A stretch of DNA of 64,000 nucleotides, taken from positions 276,783,258 through 276,847,257 of the forward strand of contig CM077116.1 in assembly GCA_039619475.1 (NCBI GenBank), read 5' to 3'. This DNA is from Icerya purchasi. Lineage: Eukaryota > Arthropoda > Insecta > Hemiptera > Monophlebidae. Within the stretch, counting starts at the first letter, position 1. Each line of letters opens with the position of its first letter. Shown here piece by piece: positions 11,101 to 26,100 of this stretch. The position numbers and the translations under genes are program-made. The notes under the pieces are model-generated. The model ran no database searches and was not told the DNA's origin. It saw only the letters and a program-made list of their open reading frames with translations.

Positions 11101-14100
11101 GTTTATTATTCTATCGTAAATACGGAATTACATGTCGGTATATCTTAATTTAATATACGATGCTTCTACGATGGCGAATTTATGACTTAAATAAATAAAA
11201 CGTGCTACTCACATAATGACGTTTAATCGCCTTAATTCATTCCACTACGACTACATAAAATTTAGATAATACTCGGCTGACTTTTACCTTAATACGTTCC
11301 GTTCTGTCATGTTCAGGATTGGCTCCTACTTCAGATAATACTTTGATTCCGGACGACTTCTGAGATCTATCTGCCAAAGATAAAGTCATCTTTCGATGTG
11401 TAAACGACTCGGTCGAATGTGGTCTGAAGGATAGTTTTGACCGGAACACTGCTTGCCCTTGCAACCCGGTGCCCTGTCGTACATACAGGTGATTATGATC
11501 GCCCTAGGAACAGCCAATAAAATGTTTTTATAATCTCACGTTTACCCCAAAAAAGCAATTAAAGATTCATAAATAAATACCACCAACCGACCGTGGAACG
11601 CTTTTAATAGTATTATTCTCCTTTGGGTAAGTTAAATTTCTTAAAGGAAAAATGTAAAATATGTGTATAGAACCAACTCTTCTGTAAAACGTATAGAAGA
11701 ATGGTATCTGAGCGTCCCGAAAGGTCTCTCCATAAAAAACCGAAGTATCAAAATATATATTATAAACTTTCTCTCTAAAAGAACGAAATTATCCGAGGGG
11801 AAAATGATACTATCAGAAGTATTCCATTGTCATTTGATAAATCATAATTGCTGTAAGAAAATACGGAAGAAACCGTCCAAAATTTTTATTTCGAAATAAT
11901 TGACGAAGAGAACTGTATATGAAAAAAGTTTGTAAAACAAACAAACGAGTTAAGACTGGCATAGAAAGTATTCTCGAGAAAAACGCAGCAGTACAAAATT
12001 ACGTAAGTACACCTATAATAAACGAACGAACAAAAATTAAAATAGAAAAGATAGCGGCACGATTTTATGCTAACCAGAAGAAACAAAGGGTTTTCTGCTA
12101 TCAAGAATACGGTCACTTATTAAAACTACCGATGATATTAAAAAAATACTTATTTTGAAAATAGTATTTCCAACGAAGTCGAATGAAACAAATACAGATA
12201 AATGAATGCCCTTCAGGCTCGTAAACACATAAACGTAAAAGCGGAATCCTAATAGTCTTATTTCTACCATACGCTTATCATTATGGCAAACACAAATCAT
12301 TTAACGCTAGTGATGATAGGAACAAATTCCGTGTCATTTGCACTAATAACAAAGAGTTCAGAACTCGAGATGCGCGTGTATTCGTATAATTGTAAACGGA
12401 CGCAAAATTCGCTGATCGGTATAAATTCAAATTTCAAAATAATACAGAATTTGTATTATTCTCTTTTTTAACTTTATTCCGAAATTATGCTGTTTTTTTT
12501 TTTCATAAAAATTATAAGTCACGAATTAAAAAAAAAAAAAAAACTATCGTCTTTAGTGATATTAACATTTCTCGTTGGTTATTTCCCCGGATTCTGTAGT
12601 AAAATCATCATACAGAGAATTTTATGTACTAAATTATTAATATTAAAAACGTTTACTAATCATCGCGAAATTCTCCTTCAAGGGAAGATCAGTTGCAAGT
12701 CCAATAAAGCTATCTGCGTAAAATGAAAACCGTCGAAATGAAACGCATTGGTAACCAAACAAAAAGTTCATTACAGAGAGTATAAAAAGTAAAAACTGAC
12801 TGAACAACACGACCAAATCAATATTTCAGAGGAAGAAAAAAGATCTAGGTGACGTCATAAGTTTAATGTTACAGCACAAAAACATCAAATAACAACAGTT
12901 TTACCACAAATGGCTGCTTGTAAACGTCGAAAATTTCATTGCCTAAATGCAACGACAAACTGCCGTCCGACCAGCGAACAAATTTAGCGTTACTTTCACG
13001 AATTACGTTGCCATCTTTATCGAAACCATATCGCCACCGAATCGTATTTTCCACTTTCAATTTTATTCTGTAACAAATTCATCAACATTAAAATTTTACC
13101 GCTGTAGTTGTAGTCAGTGTACAAAATATACAATGTACAACATGACAGTTCTAAAAAAAGTTCTATTTAAATAACAAATAGGAAAGTCTGCCTAAAATCT
13201 TATTCGCATTCGTGCTCAATACAATCCGGTGTGTGTTCGGTTACCATCTACAGTAGTGTAGATGGTAACTGAACACACACCGGATACATTTAAATATAAT
13301 AAATCTAAAAAAACTCGACTGCTGCAGTTTAGCAGATTTCTTACGCTTAATGCGGTAAAGTAATGAAATGTCATATAAACATTTTATTGCCATATTTTCG
13401 CGTCATATATTTTCATAAGATTGTATACTATAGCACTTAATTTATTTTTAATATTTTAGATATCTAATTATTCTTAAATAGATTTTTGGCATTTAAAATA
13501 ACTGTACTAAAGTAATGGTTTTGACGGTAGCGCTTCAAAGCCTTTCTATCGTCTCTTTTTTTTTTCTTTTAAATTGAAATAATTAGAACCGGCTGAGTGA
13601 AAGAAAATGTCCAACGTAGAAAGAACGTAAAATATTATTTACACCAATCCTAAACTTAAAATATTTAAATACATAACCGAGTACATGTAATTTATCGAAA
13701 GCTTGAAAGATTAACGAAAACACCTCGGTTACTGTCTAAGCAAATAAAATTTTTTATGCATCATGGAAAATTCAGGATCCGACCGACTCTCGTATATACA
13801 TACAAATATATAGAGTATGTCCCGGACCACTGGACCACTCCTAAAATCCAGAATGTCCGGTAAAATGAAAAATTTAAAACATCATAGCAATAAATTTACT
13901 GCGCCGGATTATTCGGTTACATTTTTAAAACGGAACGGGGTATTTTTTACGGATTACATTTCACATTGAAAATTAAGAAACTTACTGGACATGCCTTTTT
14001 TCGAAATTGTTATTCTCAATCAGAGAGAAGAGAACTGATTCAAACGATTCAGGATCAGATAGGTCTTAAATTTATTATCAGTTTTACAATTTTTAAATAA

Positions 14101-17100
14101 ACATTACCGCTTAACATGACTGAAAAGAATCTTATCCCAAATGAATATCAATGTGTATAAACATTTGAATACATTGATTTAACATAACAAAATATCAGCA
14201 TCTACATCATGTGAATAAATAGGGTACACCCCCCCACCACAATCAAAACCCCGATGAAAAAATTTGTTACGACAGAGAAACTTGTTTTTCCCTGATAGTG
14301 CCCACGCACCATTTTTAACTGCAATGGTCATTACAGCACACGGGCCAGGGTGAAAAGGCTACTTCATAATTTACATATTAAACTGTTGGTTCTAAGAAAA
14401 ACGGGTAACATTTAATTAATACTATAAAAGTTTTGCATAAATGTTACCTATGGATTTAATTATAACTAATATTTAATACTGTTTTCTAGTAAAACTATTA
14501 ATGTTACGTTTTTATTTTATTTTAAACACAACCGTCATAGATCTTATGTCTTTTTTATCTATTTTTCATTTTTACTTTGCAAATGTAAATGAAAATAGTT
14601 CAATGAGAAGTAATTCGAATAAAAATACGATCTCTCTACTCTTTTTAGTAATTTACTATTCAAATTCTAAATCACAATGTTAGCTACAATTTTATAATTT
14701 CGTTTTTTCACCTAAAAATAAAGCAAAATTTAAATTAAATTGTAATAATTATGTATTTTTAAAACATTTTTAAATTTCTAAAGAGGTGCTATTCGATTTT
14801 CTTTATGAAACAAGATATTTCTCAAATCTACTGCCTACCTCGTATAAGAGATTACATAATTATATAATTTCCCTCCTTAAAATGTCTCTCTGGATCCGTC
14901 CCTAATCTATATATATATATATATATATCCTCGGAACTCATCATGAGAAAATTTCCTGGACTTCCATAATATTTTTAGAGGAGTAAATATCATTCAAATA
15001 TCTGAAATGCATACGGCTACCTCGGATACGAGAGCCTGTCTAATAATTACTAGTGCACATAAATCACACGTGTAAGACATTTTCACTTAACGCTATTTCT
15101 AACTGAAATTTGTAATAATGATTATTTTGAATTTATTTTTGTGAGCAAAACTTATTTTAAATTAGGTAATTACCTATATATTAATTTCATTGTTTTTTTT
15201 ATTTACATTAATTTAATTGCTTACTTTTAATTTCGATATTTTTTCTTAATAAAATAGTTATTTCATCGAAATGTTATCACATAAAAAGATTTTATTCATG
15301 TAATTAATTTTCAAAGTTAGTGTTCTACAGTTAAAGAACAACTTAAATTCAGAATTAATTTTAATTAATTAGATCTTGAAATTTAAATTACCAAAACACT
15401 TTGAAAATAAAACTGAAATTATAAAAAAATTAAAATTTGACATGTTTGGGTTTGCAGGAGAAAAAATGATTGACTAGTTTCAAATCATTTATGACAGTCA
15501 CTAATCGGTTGGAAGTCGGAGCAATCAAACAAAACAAATTGATCTAATCATTAATAACGTGAAGAACTATATCAAACAAACAATTTCTTATATATCTACA
15601 GACTTCTGACAAATCAAGCGTAAAATTACCTGGCACGACCTTCCTCGTCCAAAGTTTCTTCTTCATCAATTTCATCTTCGTACGTTTTTTCATCAAACGG
15701 GTGAGTTTCCACCGATAAAAAATTTGGCATTTTCACAAAATAAATTTCTTTTCCGAGGTCTAAAGTAATTTTCGGTATTTCAACATCGATTATTCGTTGA
15801 TCTTCTTCTTCTTCTTCTACTTCGGCAGCTTGACTTGCTTCTTGTTCTATATTCACATCATCATCGTTTTCCGCTTCGTCGGCACTTCTCTGAATTCCTT
15901 CATCATCCTTAACGATCAAAAATAAAGAAAATGTTACGACTTTAAACATATTTACCCGATACAATTCTCCGTTAGTATACTTCCGCGTAAAGTCAAAAAT
16001 AAGTAAATAAATAAAAAGGTCCACATAATGTTACGACCAAATTGAAACATTTTTATTTATGTAATTTATTTCAACCAGTACTAAAAACCAACTAAAAACC
16101 AACTATGATTATTTCTCATTTTTCAGCATTACAAAGGTCAAGTCCACCGAATAATCGTCAAAAAAATTTGACTAAAAAGATTTTGGCTACATTTTATTTA
16201 TATAAAGAGTAATTTAGATACTTCTAATTTTAATTACTATTGTAAATTTAAAATAATCACAGCTACTTTTCACGTTTGTTCTGGTTTATGTCTATGAAAT
16301 AAGGAAAATAGAATGATAAAAAACAAAGAATAGATAAAATGTGTACTGTGGAAAATATTTTAAATAAAAACATTACCTAAATTAAACGTAAAAATTTAAT
16401 TAAAATAATTTCTAGCATAAGTAGGGACACCATACTCAATTTTTTCTCCTTTTACGTTAATCATTAAACATCTATGACAGGAAGCCACGATCCCGGCCTA
16501 TCTGATATACACAGCGCAGAAATTCAAAAAAGAAAAAGGTTCCTTATTAATTTTTACAATGAAGCAAAGTGCAACAGAAATTTTAACAGTTGCTACCGGA
16601 AATATTATTAATATATTCAAATTTTAAATCCTTGCCAGACTATTACGGTTTGTTGTTGTGAAATGTCTTAAAGTTTGTTTTAATTATTTTTTACTTGAAT
16701 AATATTACAACATCGACAAAAACAAAAAAAAACTTCCTGAGCTACATTACCAACACTTTCAATATAATATTTATTACTTCCGAACCGTTTTAACTGAACA
16801 AATATTTAATTTTTTCGACATTATTTCTATAAAAATCTCAAATATATTAAAGGGTGTATTAAAGGTCTAAATTATAGACTAATCCGAAAAAATATTTCAT
16901 TAAACAGCGCTTTACAAATGTAAAGATTTTGTGTACTAATTTTTCAGAACCATTACTTACATCTTCGGCGATAACCAACTGCCTCGTACCTTCGTCACTA
17001 TCTTCGTCATCCGAACTGCTAATAGCTCGGACTTTTTTTGACGCTGATTTCTTGTTTAGTATATTTTCATTTTCTTCTTCCGAACTAATATCATCAGCAT

Positions 17101-20100
17101 CGCCGAATAAATCATCTGATTTTGTTATTAATCAAAATATTAACAACATGTAATAAAACTGTGCACATTTTATACACTAATTACAATTACTAATTAACAG
17201 AATTAACTAACATAAAATGTTCGAATAAATCAATTACACATTGTTCAAATAAAATTATGAATTTCAAAAATTTTCCCAAACTAAAGCAACCATCCAAATG
17301 TAAAATAAATACTGTTCCGTACATTCTCGCGAAACATTAAAGAACACATTTCATACGGATAATGTAAAAATAAATCTTCAAACTACACATACGGGTAAAA
17401 CGATTTTTTTTTTTTTTTTGTCTAATCCACGTGCAGTTTAAACGTTAAATGTATACTTGCAGTATTTGAAATATTTGTATTTCATCTAACCACCGCACAT
17501 TTAATAAAAAAAAAAAAAATGATAAACCGGGGAAAAAGGAAGAATACATATTTACAAAGTAAAAAAAATCTGTTACTCTGCAATGTTTTTCATTAAAAAT
17601 ATCTTTCTTGATATTGAACAAGCAGCGCTAAACATTGTGCCTACCGTTCTATCGATTGATACACGCGCCGTTTTTAAAGAAATTTTAACCGCTACATCAT
17701 GAATGCTTTTTTTTTTTGAGTGGACTTAAATTTTTTTGTAATCCATTTTTCTAAAACATTTCATAATCCATAATCGAAAGCCTTCAAGTCGGGGCTCCCG
17801 GAGGACCAGTCGGATGCTTTGATGAAACCCTCCGGAACATTGTTGCCAAGTCTTACATGCAAGCGCGTAATCTTGTTAGAACATTCATTCTGTTTCATGA
17901 AATAAAATACAAATCTGAAACTTCACGATAATTTCTAACATGTTTTCTTGGTACATACAGAAGGGCAGTGAATAAGGGTGACTATATACCGAGATATACC
18001 TCACCAAACCATTAGCGAGGGCCAATGATGGCTTTGGTAAACACGCGAGACAACCTCCTTCTCTTCACGAAACGAACGAGTATAAATTCTGTCATCTGGT
18101 CTAGTAGTCATTCCCGTTCAATTGTGAACAGTTTCTCGTCCGAAAACAAGATATTTTTAAACAGTCGTTTTACCGAATAGGCGCTTTAATATTTTCGATC
18201 TTTCCGATTTTAGGCCTTTAATTTATCGAAGATCGTTTATTCGCTATCGCATATAAATCTTCGCCGATAAAATGAGAAAAACAGTTCATGGTGCGATATA
18301 CATCTCAGGAACGATTATTTTCTGTTTATGAAATATTACAATAAATTTCAAATGGATAGCTTCTCCATCATTTGACCGGGCACCACAACGATCAATGAAC
18401 GTTCGCTATATTTTTATTAAATTATTCTTTTAGCGGTGCTCCTATTTTTCATAACTTATTTATGGGGTTAAACCAATTATTTTAATATATGAACATTAAA
18501 AACATTTTAGATATTTTAAGATATGTGTAATAAATGATTTTTTATAAAAAGGTGTGCAATTAATTAAAAATTTAAACTATTACATGTAGGATAACGAATT
18601 TTATTTGAAGTACTAAAATTATGACAAATCAGACCGATTTTATTTACCGTATCTTTTCCGATTTTTAGGATTCTGTACACATGTAAGGTACCAAATCCTG
18701 ATAGTTCAGAAACGACAAAAATATCAAATTAAAATATGCAATAACTCATAAACGGTTAAATTTATAAACAAAATTGGATCATAAATTACACTTAAAATTC
18801 TCTTTAAGATAATATCTATAACTTTAAGTTAGCCGATTACCTTGGGCGGCAAAAAAAATATTATCAAGAATATATAGTATTGGAATTTAAAAAGATCTCA
18901 AAAGTCACCCTTCAAAAATTCATACCTGATCACCAGATAACCCTTTAGAAGTAAAATTCAAAATATAAAACAAAACTCATAGGCATTTTCATGAAATCAA
19001 AAAAGTACAGTTAAAAAATTATTTAAACCCCCCTTTTAGACCAAAAACAAAAAAAAGTGATGTTCACGTAAAAAATAGCACGAGTAAAAAAATTGAATTG
19101 AGAAAACCAAAACCAAACACATCCATAAACAACCGTTTTATAGGAAAACAATAGGCGAGCTTGCAAATTTATATTTAAGCTCTCCGGGCACCGAAAGGTC
19201 GAAAGTTTTGAATTTTTTTTTTTTTTCGAGCAAGTGATATATCGATGTAAAGACCGCTATTTGTCGAGAACGAACCCGTATTTTATTCCCTTAATGAAAC
19301 TTTAGAATTTGGCGAAAAATTCAAAAAAGCGCGAAAAATGACGCGCCTCTCCTTTTTTCTAGCACGAAAAATCAGGTTTTTTCTTTTTGAATTCAGTATT
19401 ATGTAAAGATTATGGTCATCTTTACATACAGAATATCTTCAGTGTATGAAACATCATACTTAACTGAACTGGGTTTTCTTTTTATCTTGTCATTATCGCA
19501 GCTCTTACCTCTTCCACCTTATATTATATTTATTTATATAACGGCATGCCGCCATCAAAATTTCTGTGACATACGACAACATACAATTCATATTGTTGTA
19601 TGAAAGAAAAGTTTTTTGCATACAGTGTGCTCTAAAATGATGTTTAGGGTCTTACGCAACTTTGACTTCTCAGAATCAATCATTCTCTACTCCCCCTTCT
19701 CGTTTTTGATTCACTTTGTCACCTTATACTTTCTGCTCTCGTCAAGTTTCTGAGCCTCCTTGTGCTTGTGATTCTAATCATATCTTTTTTGAATGTTCTG
19801 TTCTCCTCAACCAACGCTCCCTCCTATACGTCCAACCAACATCCTTTTCTTCCCATTGCCTTCAGCTGTTCCATTGCTGTTGTCTTTTGTGAGTTCCACT
19901 TCTAACCGCCTGGCTATTTAATTTTATCTATTGAATTATGTTGTTGGATCAGGGCTGCTGGCGAGCCCAGGGTAAGGTTTAAAAAAAAAAAAAGCTTTGA
20001 CATTGAATTTTTTTCACAAATAGAGAAATGACTTTAGAGCAGCGGTTTACAACTACTAAAATTTAATCAATTTTGTCCTCTAGCGCCTCCTATGCAAAAA

Positions 20101-23100
20101 AATCAGTGTTACCATTTTTCTAATTCGAATTTCATTTAATTCAGTGCAACCCTTTTTCCAACAACAAAATTTATGGCAATTCCTCCGGGTCTCTTTTTTC
20201 AAAATTAAATCGCATTCAAAACACCTGCCTTCGTCTCTACCTTGGTGCGCTAGGATCTACCCCAGTTCCGCTATCCAAACTGAATCCCATTCTTCTTTTT
20301 TCTGCATTTATAGGTATCCTATGTAGGTCATCGCTTTCTGATTAAGCGCTTGCCTGTTTATTCCCCTTCACTTGTTCCTTCTTAATCTACCTTAACAAAT
20401 GGCAATTTTCCTCTAATAAAACTCCAATGTTATCCCTTATTCTGTCCGTCTTCTTCAATTTTTACAATTTATTCATAGTCACGATAAACTTCTTTATAAC
20501 TCTTTCAGTTTTTCCAGTTTCTATAATCCTATTAAATGTCTTTCTTTACCGTTGTGTTCTAAATCTGTTCTTCAACATGTCGCCAGAGTTGAATTCTCCA
20601 ATGCTTTAGGTTCTCTATTTCCTACATAAACCACTATCTATAATGACGGCTCTAAATAGGCAGATGGAGAATTCTGTCTTTTTCCATCTTGCCTTCAATT
20701 AGATTCTGGGTCTTTTAAACTTTCCTCCTTTTACTCAATTTTTTATGCAGAATCTGTTGCTATTCTACGCATTGTTCTCTTTGTTTCTTCATAACTAGCT
20801 TTTTTCATAAAGTGCTCATAATCTGGTATTCTAAAAGTGCTTTACAGGCTATCACATCTAACCTTCCTGCTCCCGCTTCCGATAATGTAATACTTCTAAT
20901 ACACTCCCGCATGCATTGATCTTCTTCTATTCCACTTGATTAAGATCAATCTCCTGCGGATTCCTGATCATTTAGGTGTCGACGGGATAGAGTTGGTGGA
21001 TTCCTCAGTCCGTCCTTCCATTTCCAGGGGCAGGTTTTTGTGCTTATTTTCAACTCATAATATTGCTCTCCTTTTCGTAAGTAACTCATTCCAGATGTGC
21101 CGTGTTCACAGCGACCCACCAATAATGGTGTTCAGAACGACCATCGGATCTTTTTATTATTATTATTATATTCGACTTCGACGACCGTGTTCAAAACGAC
21201 CCTCCGACATTTTTATTACTATTATTAAATGCGAACTGGAGCGGCCAAGTTACTTTGTTAAAACTGCTAGAAATTATAATACATGACTAGAAACGTACTC
21301 ATGTTTAATCATTAATATTTTGTGATATTGTCGTCCTCGAATTAACTGTCTTTTTACTTCATTCTGGCTATTTCTGACCGAATCAGTAATTAGTTGACCC
21401 GCTCTTTTCCTATCGCTGCTGGGTAAAATCCTCCTCTGTTGACTTGCCTATAAAAAAGTGGAAAAAAAAGTCTCTTTCCTGTATCACTTTTTTGTTATTA
21501 TTTTTATTCTCTGTCCATAAACACATAAAAATATAAATTTATTTTCTCCTCCTTTTTATTTATTAGGCTCGTGTCCTCTTGACAAACCCGTTAAAACGAG
21601 AAAAAAAACAAGATCGGTCATTGAATTTTGTTTTTTGTTGTATACAAATTATTCCAAATAATTTATCGATCGTAACCGGAATATGACACCTCACGCAAAT
21701 CAGGCAAACAAAGTCCAAATAATTGATCTAATAATTTTAAAGCGATAATTTATTTCTAAACTTATTTGGAGATCGTTGCATATTAATTAAACCTAAATGC
21801 GCATTTATTAAATTACCAACTACTAACCATATTACAAGCCTGCATTTTTTCTATCGAAAATGATTAAGCAGTGGGCACAGAAACGAAATGACATTTTCGT
21901 ACAGGATTAATATCCTCAGTCAACAACCCTAAACGAAAAAATAATAACAGTAATATTCTGTTTTACATCTTTGTACAAAAAGAGAAGTCACAAATCAACT
22001 CACCGACACAAAATTGTTTTGCTTAATAAATTAACCAAACAACTCTATTCCCGTACATAACTCATAGAAAGCATTTTTTTTGTTTTTTTTTTTGAGCTGA
22101 TTTTGCAAACCAGTAAACTAAAATAACTACGAAATGATTTAAAATTAAGTTGAAGCTATAAATATTGTTCTTTAAAAAGAAGCATTTTGTCAACGTTAAT
22201 TGTAAACAGAGAGTGCTGAACCCAACATTTCATGCACGCGCACGTCATACCGAACATACAAAAATCTCGCCCCCAAATATCGTCTCATACTGCAATAAAA
22301 ATGCGTCGTTTACGCCTGAAATTTAGCTACAACTTTAGATTTGATTTCAAAACGTTTACAAATCGATTCATACATCCAAGAAAAGCAATCGCGACAACAA
22401 CAATTACCTGAAAGACCTACACTAAATATTTCTTGAAATCTATAAAAACATTTCCTATTTACACAGTAAGATTTAACTACCGAAGAAAATAAAAGCACTT
22501 TTTGATAACGCGAAAAAAAATCTCAATTTTCCACTTTCTTCAAAAATAAATGATGTCATAATAATTACCAGCTGCGTTCTGTTCATTCCCACTAGAATCA
22601 TCATCATCATCAAATATTTTACGAACTTTTTTCTTCGGTTTCTCTTCTGTCTCCGATTCACTGTTGCCGCTTAAAACTTGTCGTTTTTTGCTATAAACAA
22701 TTTTTTAGTTCGATTATTTTTTAATAAGTAATTATTGAATAACATCAAATATCAGGCAGGTAAGATTAAAACTACGATATAGTGTTTTGGAAGGGGCACC
22801 ACTTATGGAACGCCGTTTATACATGCAATCCCATAATAAATGTATTAAGTGTCATTCACTATAGTAGGTATTGGTTTATGTAATAAATGTCCGTGTCGTA
22901 CATTCGAGGCTTCAGTTTGTAAATCATTTACGCGGTTATCTGTAAAAAAGAACACATGTATTTTACAAGAGAGAACTGAAAATAATTCGGAATTGTATTT
23001 GGTAGTGAAAACAGAAATTTATCAAGGAGAATTCTGAAAAAGTTTATACCGAATTATTTTTTTTAAATATTACCTTTTCACAAATGAAAACAAATCTCGG

Positions 23101-26100
23101 GATCACTACCCTTGATTGGAGTTCCCATCATGAATACATAATGTTACATTAAAAATATATTTCCTAAGAGGAGGAGCGGAGTGGAGCAATCTTACTGGAA
23201 TCTCCGTAGACTCCGCCACTCGTTATATCATTTGCCTTACCGATAATTATATGATAATGTATTCTGTTACGATTCACCTAGAAGCAACAATTTTATGTAA
23301 AGATAAAATGAAAAAACGCAACTATTTACCACAGTCCTCTTTCACTTTTCTTACATATGCTTGTGGTTTTAACGTAATTTTTAAAGAATACAACACTTCC
23401 GTAACGACTGAAACATATTAACTACTAATCTAACCCATTCGAGAAAATCAACATTTTTATATATAAATTCGGAAATATCGAATATAAAAATATTATCCAC
23501 ATATAAAGACTTAATTAGTAATAATTTTCAATATTATTTTCATACTTTTCCGCTTTTAAGTTCTAACTGTCATGATTGTTATATTCAAAAATAAATAAAT
23601 AAATAAAAAAAACAATTAAAATAAAACACGCATCATTAATTGGGAAACATTAATTACAGTATACGATAGTATAATGATCCGAAACATTATTATGCGCCCC
23701 GTTCGCACGAATCAGTTTTATTAGAACGGAAAAATTCTAAATCAAAATACAATTATCCCTGTTAATCCCAAAAAAATATAACAAAAACTTAAAGGCATAT
23801 TTAACGAACCTAATTAACACGAAACACATTTTTGGAAATATTCCGTAATCATGAAGCTACCGACTTCAAAACGCGCCGCAGCATGTTATCATTAAATATT
23901 TTATAAAAAAATGTATTTCGTGTGAATTTTATTTGTTAGAAATAATGCGTTTTAAGTTTTGACATTAAAGGCATATTTATTTAAAAATTATTATTAAAAT
24001 AAATATGTCTAAAATTCAAATTACTTTTGCCGAAAAAAAAAAAAAAAAAACAATACGTAATTAGCTTACTTTTTCAAACAACCGCACTTTTCAATGAACT
24101 AATATAAATGAAATAACATATAAATCAGTGCAAAAAGAAGTTACGCGATAAAAAGAAGATTTATAGAAAACGCAAATTTATCACTTACATCTTTTGAACA
24201 TCACGATTGACAACTTGAGTTTCAAGATCACTGGTCCCTTTCATTTCATCATCTTCATCTGTATACGCAAAATTTACATTAAGATTAATTTCTTCGGAAA
24301 TTTATTTATTTAGCTCCATTGTACTATCATTTGTGTACGTGTGTATATGCGAGCGGTTACGAATAATAAAATATTTTTAATTATTACAAGCATTCTTCAG
24401 ATATATTTTTTATTTTTTTAACTTTATTTTTGGGCGCGTCAACTACGGACATTAATCCGTCGCCAGCGAAATTTATGGAAGTGTCAATGTGCGACAGCGG
24501 GATTCGAACCATATCCTAATCAAACGAAACACAATTAACTAAACAACTACGCCACGGTACTGATGTAGCGTAGAATAAGTCGACTTATCAATGTGTTTAT
24601 ATGAGTCTGAATTAGTGTCTCCAAATTAAAATACATTAACCGCAAACGTAATTTTGGAAAATATTTGTTGTAAATATTGTTTTATTTTTATATAATTAAT
24701 TGTATAATAATTATCCTATTGACAAATAAAAGAAACTTCGATATTTACCAGCGATAACATTCAATTTAATAGAAACATCGATGTAAAAACGTTTAAATAA
24801 TTAAATATATTACTGCCTATACTCGCTCATGTACACACACACACACACACATACTTATACACATACTGGCATCAACACAAAAAAAATAACAATCACAAAA
24901 ATCCTATTCTAACATTTAACTTTCATTATCTAAAATTAAGATATTTTTTCGTTAAATATTATTACATAAAATTGTGATATTTTTAAAAAACAATAACAAA
25001 AATCCTATAAAATATAACAAACGTTACTTAAAATTGGGACATTCTGCGTTACATAAAATTGGAACATTTTTTCGAATGGGGGGTAGCCTAAGAATTACGT
25101 TGTAATTAATATATATATATATTGTTATTTAAAAAATGTCACAATTTTATGTAACGAAATAGGTAATGAAACAATATCTTAATTTTATATAATGAAAGTT
25201 AAATGTTAGGATAGGATTTTTGTAATTATGTTTTGTTTTTCTTTTTGTGTTGATGCCAGTAAGAATTACGTTGTAAATTTTGATAATTTTATACAAAGCA
25301 TAGAAGCGAAAGAGACATAAATGAAAGCAAGAGGGGTCAAGGGGCACAGCCCCTTCCGAGGCCAAAATGGCCGAGTTTATATATTATATATATATATATA
25401 CCCAATCACGTAGAAATTCAAAATTATTATTATTTCATTTAACTGAAAACTTCTGACGATTACCCTACGGCCGATTTAGAGCAGAAACGATATATACGTA
25501 TATCTCACTCAATTAGCGGTGAGTTATCAGATCGTACATCTGCATATAGAAACACATTTAGATAGTACTTGATCGTTCATCAATTTACCGCACATGTCGC
25601 TTATGTGTTTTGTCTCTAGCAAATAGCGCTACGGGCGATGATCCGTTAATTCCTCCAGCAGGAATCCGTCCCCGATTATGCGTACGATACGAAAATTTCT
25701 TTATCATAAAAATACAAGTCGAAAGCTTCAATAATCATCGGATATATAGTCGATCCGTTTTTGTATATTTATTTTATTTTCCTCCGAAAACGGTTTCCGC
25801 ACAATAATGCTTTACTGGTTCCCGAATTGTAAAATTATTCCCGGATAGTCGTAAACGATTTCAGCGACGCCCACACTTAATAACGCGAAATAATTTATTT
25901 ACACTTTTCATACATTTTAAAATATAACAATCAGTGTTACGCCAAAAATGGAGTAATTATATAATGTTAGAAGTAAAATGAAAAAGTTTATAAAATTAAC
26001 ATAATATTTATTCTTATCGTGATTTTTATTGTTTTGTATATTTTGTGTTAGCTGGATAAAAAATTATATGAACAATCAGAAATTTGACATTGTTTTAGTT

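Noticed and set aside
24500..24554. tRNA gene
   Set aside because: A and B boxes are present, but no acceptor or anticodon stem can be formed; better read as a SINE.
25610..25807. Possible plus-strand exon after a TCTCTAG acceptor near 25618
   Set aside because: An open frame beginning [12 protein letters not shown] follows, but its phase cannot join the signal-peptide exon at 7431 directly, no donor is evident and no family was recognised.
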